The translations under genes and the position numbers were made by a program. The notes beneath the pieces are model-generated. The model was given only the letters and a program-made list of their open reading frames with translations, was not told the DNA's origin and ran no database searches. 64,000 bases of DNA, taken from the NCBI RefSeq assembly GCF_015356865.1, contig NZ_JAAFZA010000005.1:54142-118141 (forward strand), given 5' to 3'. Shown piece by piece: positions 1-8,456 of this stretch; position 1 is the first letter of the stretch; the number at the start of each line of letters is the position of its first letter. The DNA comes from Catenulispora pinisilvae. GTDB lineage: Bacteria > Actinomycetota > Actinomycetes > Streptomycetales > Catenulisporaceae.

Positions 1-748
1 CGGTCTCCGCGTGGAAGTTGCGGGTCAGGCTGCGGATGCTGGTTCGTGCGTGGACTGCGAGGCCGGCGCGGGTGAGCGGTTCGTGGAGTCTGTCGAGTGC
101 CCAGGCCCGGGTCGCGGCCAGGGAGGTACCGGCCTCCGGGGGCAGCGGCCGCTCGATGAACTGGGCCTGCCCGCCAGGTCGTACGGGTGCCGCGACGACC
201 AGCCGGGCGACCGTGTTCGCCACTGCGGCGCCGTAGTCGGTGCGCACCAGATGGAGGCACAGGTCGATGCCGGCGGACAGCCCGGCCGAGGTCAGGATGT
301 TGCCGTCCTCGACATAGAGCACACCGGGTCGCAGATCGACCGACGGGAAGCGCTGGGCGAACTCCTCGGACTTGGCCCAGTAGGTGGTCGCGCCACGCCC
401 GTCGAGCAGGCCGGCTTCGGCGAGAACAAAGGCTCCCGTGCAGATCGAGGCGATCCTCGTGCCCGCGGCCGCCGCGCGGCGAAGGGCTGAAAGCACTCGT
501 ATATCGACGTCTTCGCGCGCATCGGTGCCGGTGACGATGACAGTGTCAGCCTCGGCGACGACCTCGAGCCCGAGACCCACGGTGACCTCCAGGCCGCCAC
601 CGCTCGCGATCGGCCCAGGACGGGCGGTGCAGATCCGCACCCGGTAGCCGGGATCTCCGTTGACGACCGTTTCTCCAAGCACCATGCCCGGGATCGAGAG
701 GTCGAAGGTGGTGGCTGGGGGGACTGCGATGACGGCGACCTGATGCAT
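1..748 (-). CDS. GlxA-family transcriptional regulator (DJ-1/PfpI + AraC HTH), cut by left edge
   Basis: About 249 residues are readable without a stop before the left edge cuts the gene. The first ~165 residues form a DJ-1/PfpI-type amidotransferase-like sensor domain, with the nucleophile-elbow segment SICTGAF near residue 103. From about residue 215 the sequence turns into an AraC-type helix-turn-helix (HARTSIRSLTRNF). GlxA-family members are DNA-binding regulators whose N-terminal domain senses ligands rather than acting as an enzyme. The ATG at 748 is preceded by GGAGG eight bases upstream, which fixes the start. It is divergent from the epimerase-like gene at 870, its likely target. The ligand is unknown, and the end of the HTH domain lies outside the window. 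Confidence 0.88.
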   Translation of the reverse strand, partial: MHQVAVIAVPPATTFDLSIPGMVLGETVVNGDPGYRVRICTARPGPIASGGGLEVTVGLGLEVVAEADTVIVTGTDAREDVDIRVLSALRRAAAAGTRIASICTGAFVLAEAGLLDGRGATTYWAKSEEFAQRFPSVDLRPGVLYVEDGNILTSAGLSAGIDLCLHLVRTDYGAAVANTVARLVVAAPVRPGGQAQFIERPLPPEAGTSLAATRAWALDRLHEPLTRAGLAVHARTSIRSLTRNFHAET

Positions 749-782
749 GGCCCGAACCTCCGGATGTATGGCATTCGGGCCA
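748..782. promoter_or_regulatory. Inverted repeat over the regulator's RBS, candidate operator
   Basis: TGGCCCGAA at 748-756 and TTCGGGCCA at 774-782 are perfect 9-bp arms separated by 17 bp. The element covers the ribosome-binding site and start codon of the GlxA-type regulator and lies in the divergent intergenic region. Autoregulation and control of the gene at 870 are inferred from position. Confidence 0.45.
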
Positions 783-869
783 CTAGCCTACGGGCCACCG
801 GAGAGGAAGGGTTGAGTCGTCGCCGCGGCTCTCGCAGCGGCCAGTTCACCTCGATCGAGGAGCGACCAC

Positions 870-1793
870 GTGTCCTTGTATGTCGTTGTCGGAGCCGGAG
901 CCACCGGATCGGCCACCGCCCGCCTTCTGGCCGATTCCGGTGAGCAGGTGCGTCTCGTCACCCGCCGAGGCAGTGGTCCGGCGCACGAACGGATCGAGCT
1001 GGTACGAGCCGACGCCACCGACAGCTCCCGCCTCATCGAGCTGACGGCGGGAACCGCGGCCGTGTTCAACTGCGCCATGCCGCCCTACGACCGCTGGCCC
1101 TCCGAGTTCCCACCCCTGGCCCGAGCCCTGCTGACCGCAGTGGAACGCACCGGCACGGACTACGTCATGCTCGGAAACACCTACGGCTACGGTCCCGTCG
1201 ACGGACCGGTCACCGAAGACCTTCCCATGAGACCGACCAGCATCAAGGGCCACATCCGAGCCCAGATGTGGCATGAAGCCCTCGACGCCCACGACGCGGG
1301 ACGGGTACGAGTGACCGAGGTTCGAGCAGGCGACTACTTGGGCGCGGGCGCCATCTCGCCCTTCACACTCATGGTCGGTGCACAGGTGCTGAACGGCTCG
1401 CCCGTCTCCTACCCCGGCGACCTCGACGCTCCGCACAGCTGGACCTACACCGGTGATGCCGCACGCACACTCATCGCCGCGGCCCGACATGAGAAGTCGT
1501 GGGGGCGGGCTTGGCACGTACCGTCCACCTCCGGGGCGTCGGTCCGCGAACTGGCCGCACGTCTGGCGGCCACTGCCGGTAGTCGCGCGCCCGAACTGGG
1601 CCGCATGACGGTCAGCGAACTCGAAGAGATCGGGCGGACGAACCCCGTCATGGCCGAGGTCCCGGAAATGCTGTATCTGTATGACCGCCCGAACGTCCTC
1701 GACGCCTCCATCACGACGGCGGCCTTGAACGTCACACCCACCGGGACAGCCGCCGTCCTCGACGAAATGGCCACAGCCCACGGCCAGTTGTAG
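870..1793 (+). CDS. NAD(P)-binding epimerase/dehydratase-like protein (atypical SDR)
   Basis: A 307-residue Rossmann-fold protein. The N-terminus carries the dinucleotide-binding glycine motif GAGATG at residues 8-13, and the rest follows the NAD-dependent epimerase/dehydratase (atypical/extended SDR) pattern. The usual YxxxK is not visible: the region after NTYGYGP reads SIKGHIRAQ, so the protein may be a reductase with altered chemistry or a binding protein. The GTG at 870 is chosen because GAGGAG lies seven bases upstream. It is transcribed divergently from the GlxA-type regulator and is its most likely target. Substrate unknown. Confidence 0.8.
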   Translation: MSLYVVVGAGATGSATARLLADSGEQVRLVTRRGSGPAHERIELVRADATDSSRLIELTAGTAAVFNCAMPPYDRWPSEFPPLARALLTAVERTGTDYVMLGNTYGYGPVDGPVTEDLPMRPTSIKGHIRAQMWHEALDAHDAGRVRVTEVRAGDYLGAGAISPFTLMVGAQVLNGSPVSYPGDLDAPHSWTYTGDAARTLIAAARHEKSWGRAWHVPSTSGASVRELAARLAATAGSRAPELGRMTVSELEEIGRTNPVMAEVPEMLYLYDRPNVLDASITTAALNVTPTGTAAVLDEMATAHGQL

Positions 1794-1929
1794 GAGCTTC
1801 CGGGAAACGATCACTTCGAGGGCGGGAAGCGCCTCGCCGCACACGGGTTGTTCGATCAGCTGCGGCACGGTCGAAGCCGCAGCGTTTCGAACAGGATGCC
1901 CGAAGTCTCGCCGCCGCCGCCCGAGCAAC

Positions 1930-2736
1930 TCAGTGGGTGTTCTCGCCCACGAATGCGAGCAGGTCGGCGTTGAGCTGCTGGCGATGCGATAGCTGGAGCA
2001 TGTGGGATCCGTTGGGGTAGACCACGAGTTTGCTGTCCGGGATCAGGTCGGCTGAGCGGCGGCCGCAGGACTCCAGGGGTGCGAAGACGTCGCTGTCGCC
2101 GTGGATCACCAGGGCCGGGAGCCGGATCCGGCTGGCCTCGGGCCTGAAGTCGGCGGCGATGTTGGCCGCGGTGCATTCGATCGCGGCCTGGAGCGACACG
2201 CTCATCCACTCCTGGATCGTCCGGTCCTTCTCCAGCTGTGGGATCTCGCGGCCGGGGAGTCCGGCGCCGAAGGACGCGGCCGCGTTGTCCATCACCCATC
2301 GGCCGTAGTCGTCCCGCAGCGTCTCCAGCAGTGCCGCGCCACTCGCGGGGTCGACGTCCAGCTTCGGTGCCGTGGAGCCCACGAGGGCGAACCGTGAGAC
2401 GCGCCGGGCCTGATGCCGTGTCAGGTAGCGGATGACCTCGCCGCCTCCCATCGAGTGGCCGACGAGGGTGACATCGGAGAGCTCGAGCCCGTCGAGCACG
2501 GCGGCGAGATCGTCGGCGAGCGTGTCGAAGTCGTAGCCGGTACCGGGGTCGTCGGATCGGCCGTGGCCCCGCCGGTCGAAGGCGATCGCACGAAAGCCGT
2601 GCTCGACCACGTACTGCATCTGGTGCTGCCACATCTGGCTGCTCATCAGCATGCTGTGAACGAACACCACCGGCCGGCCGGTGCCCCAGTCCCGGTAGAA
2701 CAACGACGTGTCGTCGGTCGTGACGATGCTTGGCAT
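1930..2736 (-). CDS. Alpha/beta hydrolase (non-haem chloroperoxidase/esterase type)
   Basis: A 268-residue single-domain alpha/beta hydrolase of normal length for the chloroperoxidase-like group. The oxyanion segment is FVHSM near residue 27. The nucleophile elbow GHSMGGG places the catalytic Ser at 95; the acid is in HGDSDVF and the base His in NGSHML. No signal peptide is visible, so it should be cytoplasmic. The start at 2736 is supported by GGAG six bases upstream. It stands alone, convergent with the gene before it. The family acts on esters, lactones and similar compounds; the real substrate cannot be read from sequence. Confidence 0.87.
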   Translation of the reverse strand: MPSIVTTDDTSLFYRDWGTGRPVVFVHSMLMSSQMWQHQMQYVVEHGFRAIAFDRRGHGRSDDPGTGYDFDTLADDLAAVLDGLELSDVTLVGHSMGGGEVIRYLTRHQARRVSRFALVGSTAPKLDVDPASGAALLETLRDDYGRWVMDNAAASFGAGLPGREIPQLEKDRTIQEWMSVSLQAAIECTAANIAADFRPEASRIRLPALVIHGDSDVFAPLESCGRRSADLIPDSKLVVYPNGSHMLQLSHRQQLNADLLAFVGENTH

Positions 2737-2950
2737 GAGGTCTCCTCGAATAGCTTGTCCCCGGCGGCCGGATCGGCCGCTAAGACAACGATCGGCCGTA
2801 CCGTCACCGAAGGGTCAAGGCCGCTCACGTGGAGAACTCTCCGGTAGCCGGAAGGTTGGCCGGTCGCTGCCAGGTCGGAACCGCCGCACCCATAGCCATT
2901 GCGGAGCGGCGGTTGTCCCGGTTCCGGGCGGGGCCAGGCATCATGAGGGC

Positions 2951-5900
2951 GTGCGTTTCATGATTCTCGGGCCGGTGCAGGCCGTGGCCGACAGTGGCGA
3001 GGTGGTCAACCTCGGTGGGCCGCGGGTTCGGGGGGTGCTGGGGTTCCTGGCTTCGGAGCCGGGGCGGGTGATCGGTGTGGATCGGCTGGTCGACGGGTTG
3101 TGGGGGCGTGATCTTCCGGGCAATGCTGTGAACGCGCTGCAGACGCTGGTCAAGCGGCTGCGGACGGCGGTCGGGCCGGCGGTGGTCGTGGCCCGTTCCA
3201 CCGGCTACTTGTTGGATGTCGATCCCGCTGATGTGGATGCGTCCTGCTTCCTGCGGCTCGTTGATGAGGGGGGTGCGCTGCTGGGTACCAGGGCGGATCT
3301 GGCGGCGAAGAGCCTGGATGAGGCGTTGGGGTTGTGGCGGGGGCCGGCGTTGGCCGATGTGGCCGGGATGCCGTTCGCCGAGCATGTCGTCGCGCAGCTC
3401 GCTGAGCGGCGGTTGGATGCCGTGTTGGACCGGGCGCAGTGCTACCTCGCGCTGGGTCGTCCCGGCCGGGTGGTTGAGGAGTTGGCCACTGAGCTCGCCG
3501 TCGATCCGTTGCGGGAGCGGGTGGCCGCGGTGTTGATGCGGGCGCTGCGGGCGGATGACCGGCGATCTGAGGCGCTGGCGGTTTTCGAGCGCACCAGGCG
3601 GGAGCTCGCCGAGCAGTTGGGGGTCGGGCCTTCGGCGCCGTTGGCTCAGGCGCATCTGGAGTCGCTGGAGGAGAAGGCGCCGCGGGCGCGGCCGGCCGTG
3701 GTCACGAATATCCAGGCCAGGCTGACGAGTTTCGTCGGGCGGCAAGGTGAGGTCGAGGCGCTGACCCGGCGGCTGGCCGCCTCCCGGCTGGTGACGGTGG
3801 TCGGGGCCGGCGGGGCGGGGAAGACCCGGTTGGCCGAGGAGACGGCGCTGCGGTCGCTGGAGCGCTGGCCGGGCGGGGTGTGGCAGATCGAGCTGGCGCC
3901 GGTCGGGGACGCCTCGGGGGTGCCGTTCGCGTTCTTGAAGGTGTTCGCGATCCGGGACGCGGACGGCGACGACGCGGCCGAGCGGGTCGCCGAGGTGCTG
4001 TCCGGGGAGCCGACGCTGCTGGTCGTCGACAACTGCGAGCACGTGATCGACGCCACCGCCCGCCTGGTCGAGGATCTGCTCGTCCGCTGCCCGGGGCTGC
4101 GGGTCCTGGCCACCAGCCGGGAGCCGCTGGGGATCGACGGCGAGGTGCTGTGCCCGGTGCCGCCGCTGGCGAGTTCGCCGCCCGGCGCCGACGCCGCCCA
4201 GGCGCTCGGCTACGCCTCGGTGCGGCTGTTCGCCGACCGCGCGGCCTCGGTCCGGCCGGGGTTCGCGGTGGCCGACGACAACGTCGCCGCGGTGGTCGCG
4301 ATCTGTTCCCGGCTCGACGGGGCGCCGCTGGCGATCGAGCTGGCCGCCGCCCGCTCGCGCGCGCTGACCCCGCAGAAGATCGCCGAGCGGCTGGACGACC
4401 GGTTCCGCCTGCTGACCGGCGGCAGCCGCACCGCGCTGCCCCGGCACCAGACGCTACGTGCGGTGGTGGACTGGAGCTGGGGACTGCTCTCGGATCGGGA
4501 ACGCCGACTGCTGTGCCGGCTGGCGGTGTTCTCCGGCGGGGCGAGTCTGGACGCGGCCGAGGCGATGTTCGGGGACGAAGCCCTCGACGTCCTGCCCGCG
4601 CTTGTCGACAAGTCTCTGCTAGAGGTCGACGGCGCCGACCGCTACCGGATGCTGGAGACGATCCGGGCATTCGTGCAGGAGCGCCTGGTCGAGGCCGGCC
4701 AGGAGCAGAGCGCTGCCCGGGAGCACGCACGCTACTTCCTACAGACCGCGGAACACGCCGTCCCGATGTTGTTCTCCGACTCCCAACTGGAGTCGATCGA
4801 GCTGTTCGGCGCCGAGCACGACAACCTGGTCGCAGCCCTGCGATGGGCCATCGACCAGGGCGAGGCGGAGGTCGCGCTGCGACTGTGCGGAGCACTGGTC
4901 TGGTTCTGGTGGCTGCGCGGCCATCGGCTGGAGGCCTACCAGTGGGCCGGGCAGGCGATCGCCTCGGCCGCCGAGCAGGTTCCGGCGGGCGCGGCGCGCG
5001 CCTACGCGGCGTCGGTGTTCGCCACCCACCTCGCCTCCTTCGTTCATCCGACCGATTTCTCAGCGGTCACCGCCGAGCCGGAGCGGCTGGCCGCGATGGC
5101 GGCGCGGTTCCAGGAACTGCTGGCCCTGGCGCGGGCCGAGGGGCCGGTGCATCCCATGCTGGAGGTGTCCGGGGCGATGCTGACCGCCATGGCCGGCGAC
5201 CGGGATCGGGCCTTGCGCTGGCTGGACCGCTGCGTGGACGCGCCCGATCCGTGGCTGGCGGCGGCCGGTCGCATGATGCGGGGCAACCTGCGCATCATGC
5301 TGGCCCGGCCGGATCTGGCCGGACCCGACCTGCAGGCGGCGGTCGCCGGGTTCCGTGCGCTGGGCGAGCGGTGGGGCCTGAGTCAAGCGCTGCTGCTGCG
5401 GTTCCGGCACGCCGCGATCACGCAGGGCATCGTCGCCGCGTCGCCGTTGATCGCCGAAGCGGGTCAGCTCATCGCGGACTGGCTCAGTCCGGAGGAGATC
5501 GTCGCCGCCCTGATGCGCCTGGCCCATGAGCGGCTGATCGCCGAGGATGTCGACGGCGCGGTCCGGGACGTGGCCCGGGCCAAGGAGATCGCCGCGGCCG
5601 GAGTGCCACCGGAGTGGAACGCCCAGATCCAGCTCGCCGAGGCCGACATCGCGCGCCGCCGGGGCGATTTCGCGGCGGCCTGGCCCGCGTACGCCGAAGG
5701 GCTTGAGGCGATGGAGCGAGGCCGGCTCACCGTCCCGCAGGATGTCGCCTGGGCTCGGGCCGGTTATGGCCGCGCCCTCACCGCTTCGGGGGATCCGGGC
5801 GCCGGCATCGTCCAGCACCGGCTGGCGCTGGACGCGCTCGGCGCGTTGCGGGACATCCCGATCCTCACCGTGGTGGTGCTGGGCGCGGCGGTGACGCTGG

Positions 5901-6124
5901 AGGCGGCCGGTCGAGCCGAGGAAGCGGCGGTCCTGTTCGGTGCGGAGGTCGCGCTCATGGGGCCAGGGCTTGTTCGCGGTCCCGAGATCGTCAGTGCGCG
6001 CGAGCGTACGGCCGCGACGTTGGGTGTCCCGGTATACCAGCGGGCTCACGAGCGCGGCGCGGCGATGGCCTACGAGGAGGTGATCGCCGTGATGCGATCA
6101 GCGCTCGGCGACGGGCAGCAGTAG
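2951..6124 (+). CDS. BTAD/AfsR-type regulator with NB-ARC ATPase and TPR region
   Basis: About 1057 residues from GTG 2951. An OmpR-like winged helix (residues ~1-90) is followed by a bacterial transcriptional activation domain (~95-240). An NB-ARC/STAND ATPase follows, with Walker A GAGGAGKT near residue 285 and Walker B LLVVDN near 356, then a long helical TPR-like C-terminus. This is the AfsR/SARP-with-ATPase architecture common in actinomycetes, where such proteins activate secondary-metabolism or stress genes. The frame is open upstream to 2708, but the family motif begins at VRFMILGPV, so 2951 is preferred; CATCAT six bases before it suggests leaderless initiation. Its end carries the first copy of the 37-bp duplication at 6091-6167. 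Targets are unknown; no biosynthetic cluster is adjacent. Confidence 0.88.
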   Translation: MRFMILGPVQAVADSGEVVNLGGPRVRGVLGFLASEPGRVIGVDRLVDGLWGRDLPGNAVNALQTLVKRLRTAVGPAVVVARSTGYLLDVDPADVDASCFLRLVDEGGALLGTRADLAAKSLDEALGLWRGPALADVAGMPFAEHVVAQLAERRLDAVLDRAQCYLALGRPGRVVEELATELAVDPLRERVAAVLMRALRADDRRSEALAVFERTRRELAEQLGVGPSAPLAQAHLESLEEKAPRARPAVVTNIQARLTSFVGRQGEVEALTRRLAASRLVTVVGAGGAGKTRLAEETALRSLERWPGGVWQIELAPVGDASGVPFAFLKVFAIRDADGDDAAERVAEVLSGEPTLLVVDNCEHVIDATARLVEDLLVRCPGLRVLATSREPLGIDGEVLCPVPPLASSPPGADAAQALGYASVRLFADRAASVRPGFAVADDNVAAVVAICSRLDGAPLAIELAAARSRALTPQKIAERLDDRFRLLTGGSRTALPRHQTLRAVVDWSWGLLSDRERRLLCRLAVFSGGASLDAAEAMFGDEALDVLPALVDKSLLEVDGADRYRMLETIRAFVQERLVEAGQEQSAAREHARYFLQTAEHAVPMLFSDSQLESIELFGAEHDNLVAALRWAIDQGEAEVALRLCGALVWFWWLRGHRLEAYQWAGQAIASAAEQVPAGAARAYAASVFATHLASFVHPTDFSAVTAEPERLAAMAARFQELLALARAEGPVHPMLEVSGAMLTAMAGDRDRALRWLDRCVDAPDPWLAAAGRMMRGNLRIMLARPDLAGPDLQAAVAGFRALGERWGLSQALLLRFRHAAITQGIVAASPLIAEAGQLIADWLSPEEIVAALMRLAHERLIAEDVDGAVRDVARAKEIAAAGVPPEWNAQIQLAEADIARRRGDFAAAWPAYAEGLEAMERGRLTVPQDVAWARAGYGRALTASGDPGAGIVQHRLALDALGALRDIPILTVVVLGAAVTLEAAGRAEEAAVLFGAEVALMGPGLVRGPEIVSARERTAATLGVPVYQRAHERGAAMAYEEVIAVMRSALGDGQQ

Positions 6125-6167
6125 CCGCATGATGCGATCAGTGCTCGGCGACGGGCAGCAGTAGCCG
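6091..6167. repeat. 37-bp tandem duplication (period 40) joining two convergent gene ends
   Basis: 6091-6127 and 6131-6167 are identical except at one position (C at 6102, T at 6142). The first copy encodes the C-terminus and stop of the BTAD regulator on the plus strand. The second encodes the C-terminus and stop (LLLPVAEH) of the CocE/NonD fragment on the minus strand. Confidence 0.95.
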
Positions 6168-6716
6168 GGAGGGCGTCCGGGGGCCGTGATGGATCCGGTT
6201 CACGGCCGGGAGTTCGCCCGGCTCGGCGTACTTGGGGACGCTACCGCCGCTGACGTCGAGCCGGATCCGGTGCCCGGACGCGAACAGCGCGGTCGCCGCA
6301 CCGAGGTCGATGTGCAGCTCGTAAAGCTCGCGGGCGCGCCGGACCCGGGCGATCCCGTCGGTGATGAAGCGGGCGCTGTCATCGGGGCCGACATCGACCA
6401 GTTTTCCGGTGATCCCGCCGTCCGGAATGGAAGAGGTCACGAAGACGACCAGTTCGACGGCGCCGGCGATGCGGACCGGCTCCGTCAACGCGGGGCTCGT
6501 GTAACACAGGACGTCTTCCCGGACCTCGACCGGACGCTGGTCGAGGAGGTCGGTCGTGGGCACCGCGGTGAACGGGTCGTAGTCGAACCGGTCCAGCGCG
6601 GCCCGCACCGGTTCAGAAGCGCTGAGTGCGCCGTCCCCTCTGTAGGTGTTGGCACGGCCCTGGCTGAGCAGGTAGTAGCGGTAATGCTGGTGCTGCGGCC
6701 AGTGCCGGTTCGTCAT
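6138..6716 (-). pseudogene. Orphan C-terminal domain of a CocE/NonD (X-Pro dipeptidyl-peptidase-like) hydrolase
   Basis: 192 residues that correspond only to the C-terminal jelly-roll (PepX_C) domain of CocE/NonD hydrolases. The typical link segment (WPQHQHYRYYLLSQG) sits at the very start, followed by the beta-rich stretch ending IRLDVSGGSVPKY. The N-terminal alpha/beta hydrolase domain with the catalytic Ser, Asp and His is absent, and the DNA upstream on this strand does not encode it; the next gene begins at 6824 in the opposite direction. No clear RBS precedes 6716. Most likely a truncated remnant; a stand-alone beta-sandwich protein is possible but unsupported. Confidence 0.7.
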
Positions 6717-6823
6717 GATCAGACTCTGCGCGGACCCGCTGGCAAGGCACTGGCAGACCGCTGGCAGACCGGCCCGGTGGTGGCCGACAGCCGACTGCCA
6801 GTGGCCCGCAGCACACTCGGCCC

Positions 6824-8251
6824 ATGTTGAAAAGCAGCTACGCCGCAGCGCTGTCCTCCATGCTGGTCGGGACCGTGAGCCTGCCCGGCGGGGCCCCCGC
6901 CCCGGCGCCGGCCGTCCACGTGACCGTGAGCGCGGACCACGTGATCACCCGGCTGACCGACGGGGCAGTCGGGGTCAACACCGCGATCTGGAACCCCGAC
7001 CTGCTCGACCGGCCGACCGACCGGCTGATCCGCGACGCCGGAATCCAGACCCTGGCCTTCGACGGCGGCGGGGTCAGCGACCTGTACCACTGGCGCACCG
7101 GCGAGCTCAGCCCCGATCCCCAGGCTGCCGTGCACGATGCCCAGGGCCTGGACTATGAGGACCTCAAGCCGCAGTTCAGCTTCGACCAGTTCGCCGCGAC
7201 CGCGCGGGCGACCGGCAGCAAGATGCTGGTCCACGTCGACTACGGGACCGGTACGCCGCAGGAGGCCGCCGACTGGGTGCGCTACGCCAACAAGATCCGC
7301 CACTACGGCGTCCAGGAATGGGCCATCGGCGAGGAGACGTACTTCAACGGCGCGCTCGGTGCCGGTCTGAACACCGAGCCCGACGGCCACGCGGACAAGT
7401 CGGCGCAGGCCTACGCGACGAACTCGCTCGCCTTCATCAAGGCGATGAAGGCCGCCGATCCCGGCATCCGGGTGGGGCTGGAACTGGCCGCCCCGATCCC
7501 CGGGACGCCGATGCCGGACTGGGACAAAACGGTGCTCCAGGTGGCCGGATCGGCGGCGGACTTCGTCGACGTCCACTACTACACCGGCGCCCAGACCGAC
7601 GACGCGCTGCTGGCCTCACCGCAGACCGCGATCCCCAAGGGCATGTCGGCCCTGAGCTCCCTGGTCGCGTCCTACAACCCCAAGCTGAAGATCGACATCG
7701 GGGAGACCAACTCCTTCTACCGGCAGGCACCGCAGCAGATCAGCCCCACCAACGCGCTCTACCTGCCCGAGTCCGTCCTGGCCATGCTGGAGAACGGCGC
7801 CAGCGAAGTCGACTGGTGGGCCCTGTACAACAAGTGGGGCGGGAGCGCCGAGAACGGCTACGGCGACCTCGGGCTTCTCGCATCCGGCAACGTCAGCGAC
7901 GACGGCAAGTCCCAGGGCCCCGGGGCGGACACCAAATTCGACCCCTACTACGGCATGCAGCTTCTCGGCGCGCTGGCCCGCCCCGGCGCCAAGCTCGTGA
8001 CCGCCACCGCGGGCGGAACCGTCGTGGCGCACGCCGCCCTGCTGCCCGACTCCGAACTCGGCGTGCTGCTGGCGAACAACGATCCCGGCCACGCGGCCCC
8101 GGTGGACCTGCGGGTCGCCGGATTCCACGCGCGGTCCGAAGCGACCATCCTGACCTGCAGCGCGGCCACGCACGGCATCACCGTGACGCACGGGACGGTC
8201 CCCAAGACACTGCCGCCGTACTCCCTCACGCTGGTCCTTTTGCAGCGCTGA
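6824..8251 (+). CDS. Secreted glycoside hydrolase-like protein (alpha-L-arabinofuranosidase/GH-A type)
   Basis: 475 residues with an N-terminal export signal (hydrophobic core around AALSSMLVGTVSL, then AP-rich). The body resembles TIM-barrel arabinofuranosidase-like proteins: NTAIWNPDLLD early, WAIGEETYF near residue 165 and KIDIGETNSF near 290. The Glu residues in the last two are candidates for the acid/base and nucleophile. A C-terminal beta domain follows after about residue 400. No carbohydrate-binding module is seen. No Shine-Dalgarno is present at 6824; CACACT lies six bases before the ATG. Family placement is by overall pattern, so the polysaccharide substrate is uncertain. Confidence 0.65.
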   Translation: MLKSSYAAALSSMLVGTVSLPGGAPAPAPAVHVTVSADHVITRLTDGAVGVNTAIWNPDLLDRPTDRLIRDAGIQTLAFDGGGVSDLYHWRTGELSPDPQAAVHDAQGLDYEDLKPQFSFDQFAATARATGSKMLVHVDYGTGTPQEAADWVRYANKIRHYGVQEWAIGEETYFNGALGAGLNTEPDGHADKSAQAYATNSLAFIKAMKAADPGIRVGLELAAPIPGTPMPDWDKTVLQVAGSAADFVDVHYYTGAQTDDALLASPQTAIPKGMSALSSLVASYNPKLKIDIGETNSFYRQAPQQISPTNALYLPESVLAMLENGASEVDWWALYNKWGGSAENGYGDLGLLASGNVSDDGKSQGPGADTKFDPYYGMQLLGALARPGAKLVTATAGGTVVAHAALLPDSELGVLLANNDPGHAAPVDLRVAGFHARSEATILTCSAATHGITVTHGTVPKTLPPYSLTLVLLQR

Positions 8252-8255
8252 GCAC

Positions 8256-8277
8256 GGCATCCGCCTGGCATCCGCCT
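8256..8277. repeat. 11-bp perfect tandem duplication
   Basis: GGCATCCGCCT occurs twice in direct succession just after the stop of the glycosidase gene. Confidence 0.9.
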
Positions 8278-8404
8278 GCCGGCACGACCGCCGGCCTGAG
8301 GCTGACCGAGTGAATCACAGTTATGTTCTCCAAATATGGCGGGGTAGCTTTCTGCTGAGCACATGGGGCAGGGGCCCCGAACCTGCTGAAAGGGGCACCC
8401 TGCC

Positions 8405-8456
8405 ATGCATCTTCGTACGCATCTTGGTATGCATCCTGGTACGCATCTCGGTATGC
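8405..8456. repeat. 12-bp tandem repeat (4.3 copies) inside the esterase start
   Basis: Units begin at 8405, 8417, 8429 and 8441 (consensus ATGCATCTTGGT with T/C changes), with a partial fifth at 8453. They encode MHLR-THLG-MHPG-THLG-MR and supply three alternative in-frame ATG codons. Confidence 0.95.
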
